Origin: Choricystis sp. odSpoLacu1
Lineage: Eukaryota > Chlorophyta > Trebouxiophyceae
Direction: 5' to 3'
Assembly: GCA_958009055.1 (NCBI GenBank)
Contig: OY253658.1
Coordinates: forward strand, 124,001-188,000
Length of the DNA stretch: 64,000 nt
Shown: one piece after another, positions 37,866 to 47,367 of the stretch
Position numbering within the stretch: the first letter of the stretch is position 1
How the letters are laid out: each line of letters starts with the position of its first letter
Program-made: the position numbers and the translations under genes
Notes under the pieces: model-generated
Databases searched by the model: none
What the model was told of the DNA's origin: nothing
The model's input: only the letters and a program-made list of their open reading frames with translations

Positions 37866-38704
37866 ATGGTGAGCGCCGTGTCCCGGGATCATGCCTGACC
37901 GGCCTGCCCTGCCCAACTAAGCGCACCAACAACTCACGAACCCTCCTCCCCCCAACAGCTCTCCACGCTCCGCCCGCGCCCGCTGCGCGCCGTCCGCGCC
38001 ACCCGCGCCGCCTCCCTCGTCGCCCGCGCCGAGGACGACGACAAGCTGACCTTCAGCAGCAACAAGCGCTCGGTGAGTTTTGGTGGCCGGAGGAGGGAGG
38101 GAGGGAGGCGGGAGGGAAGGCAGTGCCGCGCTCGTCGTCCCCCGGCTTTTCGTTCTGCCACGGGGTGGCGGTTGGCGCGCGCGTGGCTGCTGTGGCCCGT
38201 CGTTCGGGGGCACACGACAACGCGGCATTGACGAGAGCTGGGGTGGAGTCGGGGGCGGGCACTCAGGAAAAGGCGGCAAACGAGAGAGAATCGGGAGAGC
38301 GGGCGCGCTTGCGGCCCTGCCTTCTCCACAACGCCGCGCGCAGCACCCCCCGCCCCTGCCCGCCACACACACCCACACATCCTCTCGCCACACCCACACA
38401 CCACCCTCACTCACATCTCCAGGGCCTCGGCTATACCGACGAAGACTCGGCGGGTCAGTCCAACATTTTCGCGGTGGAACCCAAGCAGTACGTCCAGGGG
38501 TCCGCCCGCGACACCAGCACCGCCGCCGTCCCCAACTTTGTGTACGCGGTGACGGCCGCGATTGTCGGGGCTGCGGCCATTGCCGCCGGTGTGTCGCTGG
38601 CCCCCACGGGGGAAGCCAAGGGCCCCGCGTACGACAGGTCGCTGGCCAGCGTGCCGGCCTACGCGGCCAAGTTTGAGACGAGCCCGGCGCCGTCGATCAA
38701 CTAG
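37866..38704 (+). CDS. Small plastid single-TM protein, conserved in plants and algae
   Basis: 132 residues. Exons 37866-37868, 37959-38072 and 38423-38704. The first exon supplies only the ATG, directly followed by the donor GTGAGC; all three junctions are phase 0. Residues 2-30 (LSTLRPRPLRAVRATRAASL) are a transit peptide. The mature part holds GLGYTDEDSAGQSNIFAVEP and one hydrophobic helix (FVYAVTAAIVGAAAIAAGVSL). I recognise the DxDSAGQSNIFAVEP block as recurring in uncharacterised plastid proteins of the green lineage, but know no function. One TM, stromal N-terminus and a short tail suggest a thylakoid or envelope accessory subunit (inference). The neighbour on the other strand, the HAD phosphatase, is also plastid-directed. 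Confidence 0.7.
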
Positions 38705-38990
38705 AGGGGGTGTGAAAAACAATGGTGTGGCCTTCGATTTAAACAAAACATGAACTTTTCAAACACCGGCGGAGAGGAGGGGAGAGGGAAACAAAGCGAA
38801 GCGGAGGGGAGAGGGAAACTAAAAACGCACACACTCCGTCACGCGTGGGCACGCTCGCTTTCCGGCGCCATTGTGCGGCCGGGCGGACTCGCCCGCCTCT
38901 CCAGTTCCTCCCCAGCCTCGGAGCGCGCGCCGTCTGTGTCCAGAAGTTTTGTCTCTCCCCTCCACACACGCACGCGCCGCGTCCCCCACA

Positions 38991-41470
38991 ATGGGCCGCC
39001 CCAGGGGCCACTCCTCCCCGCCCCCCGTCGAGGTGCACGCGCGTGCCACGGGCGCCACCACGCCCACCTCCCCGCCTCCACCCCTACGTGGCCGGCGGCG
39101 CTTCATAGGCTTGCGCCTGGGCGCCATGCTGGTCGTCCCCGTGCTCGCGGGCCCGCTCGCGCGCGCAGCGCGCGCGCTGTGGGCGCGCCGCGCGGCGCTG
39201 GCCGCGGTGCGGGGGGCGCACGCTGTGTCGGCAGGTGTGTGTGCGGGAAGAGGCGGAGGGAGAGAGAAGAAGAGGGAGGCTGTGTGGAGGACGCGCAATG
39301 CGCGCCCGCCCTCTCGCTCAGCCTAGCCGCGCCCAACCACCACACCTTTCCACTCTCCCCCAGCCACCGCCACCGCCCGCGCCCTGCTGCACGCCGCCCT
39401 GCTGTCCATCGCGTCCTGGGCTCTGCCGGGCGGCTGGCCCATGCTGGAGGCGGTGACGCTGCTGGCTGTGGCGCCCACCCGCGTCCCGCTGCCGCGCCGC
39501 GCGCGCGCGCGCTCGCCACCTCGCTCGCGCCCCCGGTTCTCGCCCGCGCGGTCGCGGGTGCCACCCTGGCAGCCACCTTGCCCGATGTCGCCCGCACCCT
39601 GCGCATGTGGGACGGCTTCCTCCCTCTCTACGCGCGCTATCGCTTCACCCAGTGGCGCTGGCGCGAAGACCGCGGCACCCCCTGGCCCGCCGTCGACGCC
39701 GCCTGGGAGCGGAGGCACGCGTGGGGCGCCCCCCGTGTGCACGCCCTGCTGGGCGGGCTGGGCGGATATTACGTGAAAGCGGCACAAGTGCTGGCTGCAA
39801 AGGGCGACTTCATTCCGCGCGCGTGGCTCACCCCCCTCTCCGCCATGTTTGACGCCATGCCCCCCCGCCCCTGGCGCGACGTGGCGGCCGACCTGGAGAG
39901 GGGGCTGGCGGCGTCACCAGACGGCAAGGCGAGCTCGCTGGGTGGCGTGAGCGCCGGCCGGTCGCTCGTGCCGTGGCGGCCGCTGCGGCGCCCACTCACA
40001 GAGGCTGTTTTTGCCTTCGTCGACCCCGTCCCCCTGGCCACCGCCTCCATCGCTCAAGTGCATGCTGCCACGCTGTCGCCGGGGTCGCTCGCAGACCATG
40101 GGTGGGCCGGGTGGTCGGGCGCGGCGGTCGTCAAGATCCAAAACGCGCGCGCGCGGGGCTTGATGGACTCGGACGTGCGCAATCTGGGTCGCCTGGCCGC
40201 ATTTGTGCAGAGCATCATGCCGTTCGACGTGGGAGGGGTGAGTTTGTTTGGAGGAGGAGGAGGTGGGGTGGGTGCGTGGGAGGGGAAAGGCTGATGACGA
40301 CATCACGGCGATAAAAATGTCTCGACGACCGAAATGCAAGTGTTTCTGTCCCTCCCTCTGGGCGAGGCAGAAACACTTGGAATATGACCTGGATGTTCAC
40401 GCCGGGCCGTGCTAATCCGAAGCGCAAGGAAAGAGGGTGGGGAGGTGCGTGGCGCGTGTCACGCGCCACGCACTCACACACACCCTCCCACCCAACAGCT
40501 CCTGGCCGAAATGGGCCAAACCGTGCCCAAAGAGTTTGACTTCATTCGGGAAGCCCGCCTGCAGACCGCCCTCGGCGCCCGCCTGGCGGTGGCGACGTGC
40601 GGGCGCGTCATCGCGCCGCGCGCGCTGCCGGGGTTGACCTCCCGCGCGGTGCTCGTCATGGAGCGCCTGCACGGCGTCCCCCTGTCCTCCATTGTGCGGG
40701 AGGCCACCGGGCCGGGTGGATTGGGCGCCGTGCCGCCCGCGACACTGTCTGCTGCGCGGGCAGGGGTGAAAACTTTGGTCGAATCGTACGCGTCGCAAAT
40801 CTTCGATGGCGGCCTCTTCCACGCCGACCCCCACCCCGGCAACATGCTGCTGCTCACCGATGGAGACGGGAGGGCCTTTGATGGACGGTTGGGGCTGCTG
40901 GACTATGGCCAAGTCAAAGCGTTGAGCGCGGCGAGGAGGGTGCGTGGTGGGTGGACAAGGACGGAAAGAGAGGAACGACGCGAAAAAAACACACACTCAC
41001 CCCCCGCCCCCCCCCCTCCTATCTCACAGCGCTTCCTGGCCCACCTCATCATCGCCATCGACGACGGCGACGCCGACGCCGTCGTCGCCGCCCTGGCGGA
41101 CATGGGGCTGACGCCGCCCCCCGGGTCGCCCAACTCGCCCCCTCCCCTGCTGGCCACCATCCTCGCGTCCGTCGTTTTCGACACGGCCCCCCTGCCCGCC
41201 GCCTCTGTCAACCCGCTGGACGACACGGGGCGCAGTGTGCTGAAGATGGTGCCCCTGTCCGACTTTCCGTCAGACCTGTTCCAAGTGGGGCGCACGTTGA
41301 TGCTGCTGCGCGGCCTGACGCACGCGCTTGGCGTGGACGTCTCGTCCGCCTCGCTGTGGCGCCCCGCCGCCGAGAGGGCCGCGGCTGAAGGGGAGGTGGC
41401 CGCCCTGGCGCGTGCCGCCGCCAACAAGGCGCTGGACAACGGGGACGACCACGTGGATGAGGATGCTTGA
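38991..41470 (+). CDS. ABC1/ADCK atypical kinase
   Basis: About 665 residues. Exons 38991-39234, 39364-40237, 40499-40939 and 41030-41470. The N-terminus is basic with a hydrophobic patch (LGAMLVVPVLAGPL), so organellar or membrane targeting is likely. Kinase-family marks: YVKAAQVLAAKGDFIP (the KxGQ helix, here KAAQ), LATASIAQVHAA (the Ala-rich loop replacing the P-loop), AAVVKIQNARARG (catalytic Lys), HADPHPGNML (catalytic Asp/Asn) and LLDYGQ (metal Asp). ABC1 kinases control quinone biosynthesis and storage in mitochondria and plastids. The frame breaks once, in the (GC)n tract 39498-39512, and closes with one GC unit fewer. Intron 2 (40238-40498) contains a 12-bp inverted repeat (arms 40337-40348 and 40368-40379). 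Confidence 0.88.
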
Positions 41471-41777
41471 GAGAGGGGATGAGAGGGAGAGGGTCGTTCG
41501 CTTTTCGTGCGCCGAAAAAACGAGACGAAAAAAAACTGTACATCGACAGACACGGGTTTTGTTGTTGTTGTTCAACACGCAGCACCATTGTGACGACATC
41601 GAGAGATCGCACTTGTTAACGCATCGACCGGGTGGGCCCGTTTTGAGAGGCAAGAGAAACAGACACGCGTCGCGCAAAAAACAAGACGCTCGACGTTAAA
41701 AAAACAAGACGCTCTTCACGTCGTTTTTTTGGTTTCGAGGAGTGGGGGGCGCGCGCCACCACCACCCGCACAGCCTC
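41471..41777. other. Intergenic stretch
   Basis: 3' flank of the ABC1 kinase and promoter of the F-box gene. Contains the direct repeat AAAAAACAAGACGCTC twice (near 41676 and 41699). Nothing else seen. Confidence 0.4.
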
Positions 41778-43034
41778 ATGGCAGACGTCCTCTACTTGCA
41801 TGAATCCATCTGGGCCCGCATCCTGGCGGCGTCCGCCCCGCGCACGCGCTGCGTCGCGACCGCCGTGACGCGCGCCGCGCGCGACGCGGCAGCCTCGCCC
41901 GCCCTGTGGCGCACGCTGGCGTTTGAGGGCCACCACGCAGGACTAAGGGCCAAAGACTTGTTGACGCTGTTGGAGCGTGCAAAAGGGCAGGGCCTGGAGC
42001 TGAGGCTGGCGAGGTGAGGGAAAGGCGTTGTGCGCCCAATTCGTTTTTCGTCCGGGGCGCGCGGGCACGTGGGCGCGGTTTGGGCCGGATGTCTCTTCCG
42101 ACACCGACCCACAAGCGTCCATGATCATCCGGCAGCGGCAGCACGGGCGGCGGGTGGAAAACCTGGGTGAATGGGGACGCGGCGCGGACGCACGTTTTTT
42201 CATCAACGCACGCACACTCACACACCATGCCCCTGTCAAACACACCCACACACTCACAACAGCGGCCCCACCGCCACCTCTGTCGAAAACAAGGCCCGCT
42301 TCCTGGAGTGCATCCACCACAACTGCCCCCTGCCCCCCCGCACCACCGCTCTGGCGTCCGCGCTGGCGGGCGTGCGCGTGTTGGCGTTGGACGAGCGGTC
42401 ATCGCCGGTTGGCGGCGCGACCGACTCTCTCGCGCGCGCACTCGCACGCAGCGGCGGCGCCAAATGCTTGACCAGCCTGGACCTGGCGTTTCAGCCGTAT
42501 AGCGCGGCGGCCGATCTGTTCACATGCAGAGGCGTGGCCGCACTGGCGGCGGGCGCGAGTGGTGCGTTGACCGCGGTGCGCCTGGCGGGTGCCACCGCTG
42601 TCAGCGACCGCGGCCTGGCCGCCCTGGGGTCGCACTGCCCCTCGTTGACCGAGTTTGAGTGGAGGGGGTACAGCGAGCTGGTGTCGGATTCTGGCCTGGC
42701 GGCGCTGGCTCGCGGCGGCCGTGGCGGCAACGACCGCTCCTCTCGTTCTTCTTCCTCCCTGACCCGCGTCACTCTCGACGCCCGCCTGCCCCGCGTCACG
42801 GATGCTGGCATTGCGTCCCTGGCGGCCGCCTGCCCCCGGTTGACAGCCATCACGCTGCCGGGTGGGTGCACAGATGCCGCGCTATCGTCGCTCGCGGCCG
42901 CGCCCTGCGCCGCGACACTCACCACTCTGGACGCGTCCGCTGCGCGAGGGGTGACGGCGGCCGGGGCGGCCGCCTTGAGGGCGGCGTGCCCCCGCCTGCA
43001 GCGCGTTATGTTGGCAGAGGAGAGGGTGGTTTAA
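41778..43034 (+). CDS. F-box/leucine-rich-repeat protein
   Basis: 335 residues from exons 41778-42013 (phase 2) and 42263-43034. The N-terminal F-box reads LYLHESIWARILAASAPR and ALWRTLAFEG, which would bind SKP1 in an SCF ubiquitin ligase. The C-terminal part has AMN1/FBXL-type LRRs: LTSLDLAFQPYSAAADLF, AVSDRGLAALGSHCPSLTEF, VTDAGIASLAAACPRLTAI and GAAALRAACPRLQRVML. These form the substrate-binding solenoid. The target is unknown. TGTAA motifs lie at 43167-43171 and 43178-43182 in the 3' flank. Confidence 0.8.
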
Positions 43035-43292
43035 GTTTTCGCGTGTGCCTTTCCCCCCCTTCCCCACCCTCCCTTTCCTAGCTCCCACATTTTTCATCAT
43101 TCTTGCCTAGGCACCGGTGTGTGCGTGTTGTACGATTCTCTTACTGCGTGTGTGCGCACACACACGTGTAACCTCTCTGTAAAACAAAAAACGCTTGTCC
43201 CTTCACACTCGTTTCCCTTTTTCTCTCTCGAGTGTGGGGGAGAGTAGCGCGTCCCATCGCGCCGCCTGTCATACACACTCCACTCCCCTCCC

Positions 43293-46200
43293 ATGACGCC
43301 CAAGAAGGACGGGCCGCCCCGGCCCAAGGTGAGAGAGAGAGCGGGTCCCCGCGCCCCCGGCGTGTGCGCGATTTGCGCGCTGGCTGTGTCACGACCCCGC
43401 CCACCCACACCCTCTCCCCCCCCCTTCGCTCCCACGCACAGGCGGCTGACATCCGCAACTTCTTCTCGGCGGGCGCCAAGAAGCCGGCCGCGACGCAGGG
43501 TGAGAGGGAGGAAGGTTTGGCGCGTTTTGAGTCGGGTTGGGGGGGATGGGCACGGTCCGTCCGACCCCGCCGCCCGCCGCTGTCGTCGTCCACACGCAAA
43601 CGAGACTGCGTGATTGTTGCGTGGGCTGGCGACGTGGGCTCGCTGGGCGGGCGCAGCGCGTGCCGGCCACACAGGGCGAGCGTCGAAACCGATGGGCGCG
43701 CGTTTTTTTTTTCTTCTGTCCCGTTGCCCCCTGTCCTCCTCCCAACACCAACCCTCCACCACACAGCCCCCGTCGAAGCCGTCAAGCAGGAGGTGCGTGC
43801 TGTGTGCAGAGCGAGAGAGTGGGAGAGGAGTGGGTAGGGGGGGTGGCACAGCGATTGGGTGCGACGCGTTTTCAATGTGGCTCCCTCTCTCGACCGACCA
43901 CCCACCCTCCACCCACCCACCCACCAGAAAACGTCGACCCACTTCTCCGACTCGCCCATCGTCATCGCCGACGACACGCCTCCCGATGAGGCTGCCCCCG
44001 CCGCCGCCGCGCCCGCCCCCAAGCGCACGCCCCCCAAGCGCGCAACCCCGCCCGCGGCGGGCGCCTCTCCCGCCCCCAAACGCTCCAAGTCGGCGGCTGC
44101 TGCGCCTTTGGCCGCCGCCCCCGCCCCCGCATACGCGGCCCCCGGGGCGGCGGAGGCGCAGGCGGCGGTGCGCGCGGCGCTGGCGGCCGCCCCGCCCCTC
44201 GACTCTTTGACGTACTCAGTCATGCCCGAGACGGCAGCTGCCGCGGGGGGGCGCCCCGATGACGCGCCCCCCAACGCGGGCACCAAAACCTGCCCGCGGG
44301 GGCACCCGGACGCGCTGGCGGGGCTGACGTTTGCCATTTCTGGCGTGCTGGAGTCTCTCCACCGCCCCGATGCGGAGGCCTACATCAAGCGCCACGGCGG
44401 CAGGGTCACCGGCACCGTGTCGGGGAAGACGGACGTGCTGGTGGTGGGGGCCCAGTGTGGGCGGTCCAAGCTGGCCAAGGCGAAAGACAACGTGAAGAAA
44501 GTTGGAGAGGCGGCGGCCGCCCCATCTGCCAAGGCGCCGCGCTGCGTGGCCACGTCCATCATTGATGAGGCGGGCCTGCTGGCGCTGGTGGGCGCCACCC
44601 AGCCGCCCCCCTCGGAGGAAAGCCAGGAGGAGAGAGGGGCGGGTGAAACGAGCGGCGCGGCCGCGCCGGCGGCGACGCGCGCGCGCGCCGCCGCCACCCT
44701 CCGCCCCGCCCGCCCCTGGCGCCCCCCCGCCCCAGCTCTGGGTCGACAAGTTCAAGCCGCGCACCTCCAAAGACTTGGTGGGCAACAAGACGGCCATCGA
44801 GACGCTGCGCGTGTGGCTGGGCAGCTGGTGAGTGGCGTGGGGTGGGGTGGGGAGGGACACGCGAGAGAGAGAGAGAGAGAGTGTTTGAACCCCCCACCCA
44901 CCCCACCCACTCACACCCCACCCACCACGCAGGGGCAACGTTCACCTGCGCGGCCACCCCGCCCCCAAGCCTCCATCGACCGCCAAAGCGGTCACGTCCG
45001 CCATGCACCGCAAAGCGGTGCTCCTCTCCGGCCCACCGGGCATCGGCAAAACGTCGGCCGCCACCGCGCTCGCGGCCGAGCTGGGCTTTGCCCCCGTCGA
45101 AGTCAACGCCTCTGACGCCCGCACCAAGTCCGACTCCAACGTGGCGCACGGGGTGGGGGGGCGCCTGTCCAACGCGGTGCGTGAACTGGCCACCAACGCC
45201 GCCCTCCCCGGCGCCTCGGGCGCGGCTCGCCGCCCCCTGCTCGTCATGGATGAAGTTGACGGCATGTCGGGCGGGGATCGGGGGGGGGTGGGCGAGCTGA
45301 CGTCCATCATCAAAGCGGCGCGGGTGCCCGTGATTTGCATCGCGAACGACAAGTGGTGCCAAAAACTCAAACCCCTGCGCGCTGTGACCCTGGAGCTCGA
45401 CTTCCGCAAGCCCGACACCGCGGCCCTGGCCAAGCGGCTGGCCGCCGTGTGCGCGGCGGAGGGACTGCAGGCGGGGGACGCCGCGCTGCGCGCGATCGCG
45501 GAGGGAGCAAACTGCGACGTGCGCGCGGTGCTCGGCCAGCTCCAGCTCGTCCGCCTCAAGAAACGCACCCTCTCCTACGATGACGCGGTGGGCCGCTTTG
45601 GCACGAGCAAGGACGCCACCATGTCCCCGTTTGACGCGGCGCGGTCGTTGCTGGAGGGCGGCGCGCGGGCCGGGAGCGTGACGGCGCGGTTGGACGCCGC
45701 GTTCACCGACGCCGACCTGGTCCCCCTTTTGATCGCCGAAAACTATGTCAACTACGCCCCCACCGTGGCCCAGGGGCACAAAAACACCCGGCTGCGCCTG
45801 CTGGCGCGGGCGGCGGACGGCGTGTCGGCGGGGGACGTGCTCACGCGGCGCGTGCGGGGCGGGCAAAACTGGTCCCTCGCCCCCGCCGCCGCGCTCACGG
45901 GGTGTGTCTACCCGGCCGCCTACGTGCAGGGCGCGTTCCAACCGTTTGGGCTGTACCCGGGGGAGCCGTCGTTCACGCGGTGAGTGGGGAGGAGAGAGGG
46001 ATGGTTGGCAGAGAGAGAGCAAGAAACACGTGTCGCCACTCACGCGTCCTGCCCCCACCCCACCCTTTTTCCACAGCTTCACCGCCTGGCTGGGCAACAA
46101 CTCGTCCTCCACCAAGCAGCGCCGCCTGCTGGCCGACCTGGGCGCCCGCCTGGCGGCGGCGGGCGGCCCCTTTGGCGCGCGCGGGTCGCTGCGCTGCGAC

Positions 46201-46779
46201 ACTGTGCCGACGCTGCGCACGGTGGCCGTTGCCCCCTTCAAGCCGCGCACTGGCGCCCCGCCCGCCGGCGCGGAGGCGGCCGCCGAAGCGGCGTCCACCC
46301 TGCGCGGCGTGGGGCTGGGCAAGGACGACTTTGACTTTTTGGGCGACGTCACCAAATTCAAAACTGATGCCACCTGGGGGCTCGACCCCTACGCCGCCGC
46401 CCCCGCCGCCGTCAAGGCGGCGTTCACGCGGTCCCTCAACAAGGATGCGCCGCCCCCGCGGTGGAACAAGGATGACGGCGGGTTTGTGCGGGTCAAGGGC
46501 GGCAAGAAAAGCGCGGCCGCCGCCAAAAAGGCCGCGCGCGCGCGGTCGGTCACGCCCGGCGCCACGGACGAGGATGATGGCGTGGTCGTGCTGTCTGATG
46601 GTGGCGACTCGGATGCCGACCTGCCCCCCGACGTGGCGGCCGAACGGCGCGCGGCGCGGCTGGCGGCGCGCGGCGTGGAGTTCAAGCCGCGCGGGTCGCC
46701 CGCGGCCAGGGGCAAGGGGAAAGGCAAGGCCAAGGCGGCAGCTGCTGGGTGCAAGGGCAAGGGCAAAGCCAAAAAGTGA
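43293..46779 (+). CDS. RFC1: Replication factor C subunit 1 (large clamp-loader subunit)
   Basis: About 922 residues. Exons 43293-43328, 43442-43499, 43767-43792, 43928-44827, 44933-45979 and 46077-46779. ADIRNFFSAG at the start matches the RFC1 PCNA-binding N-terminus. A basic disordered linker leads to a BRCT domain (LTFAISGVLESLHRPDAEAY, GGRVTGTVSGKTDVLVVG). The clamp-loader part starts LWVDKFKPRTSKDLVGN, with Walker A LLSGPPGIGKTSAA, Walker B LLVMDEVDGM, sensor 1 CIANDKW and the RFC1 C-terminal helices. The tail is Lys-rich (KGKGKAKAA). It opens and loads PCNA at primer ends in the nucleus. The frame shifts by one before LWVDKF, in the C run 44722-44728 or the adjoining GC tract; the total closes with one base fewer. 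Confidence 0.93.
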
Positions 46780-47367
46780 GAGTGTTTTTGTGGGGGGCAG
46801 CTGTGTGTGTGTCATCATCGCAAGGGAGAGAGCGCATGTGTGTTTGATTGTCTCTCCCTCCTCAATTTTCAAACAAAGAAAAAACAGGTTGTGTCTCTCG
46901 TCTTGAATGGTTTGCACTGTGGGAGAGGGGGCAAGTGTTGGGGGGCAGTGCGTTTCGTTGGGGGGGTGTAAAAAGCAGCAAGGATGAAAGAAAAAGCAAA
47001 AGCCGCCCGCGCGCGCGCAGGGGGGTGGAAATTCAAACATAGCACGGGGGAAATCGGTCGGTTCGCGTCGCGTGGCGGCAGCGAGGCGGCAGCGAGGGGG
47101 GGGGGGGGGGGGGGGGCGCGTGTGGCCCCCAAAAGGTGGCAAAGGTGTGGGGGGGGGGGGGGACGAAAAAAAACAGTGTGGACCTGGTTTTTTCACCCCC
47201 CCACCCCCCCCCACCTTTCAGTGTGGGTGTATCGAGTTTCTTTGGGCGTATACAATGAATCAGAGGGTTTTTTCGTCGCGAGGTCGCAGAGCCGTATGTG
47301 CGCAGAGGCATGGAGAGCACACGAATGAATGAACAAGGGAAACACATAACGGGGCACCCTCTGCGGG
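46780..47367. other. Convergent intergenic stretch with extreme poly-G runs
   Basis: Lies between the 3' ends of RFC1 and the OPT transporter. It includes G runs near 47097-47116 and 47149-47162, each interrupted little or not at all. No gene seen. Confidence 0.6.
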
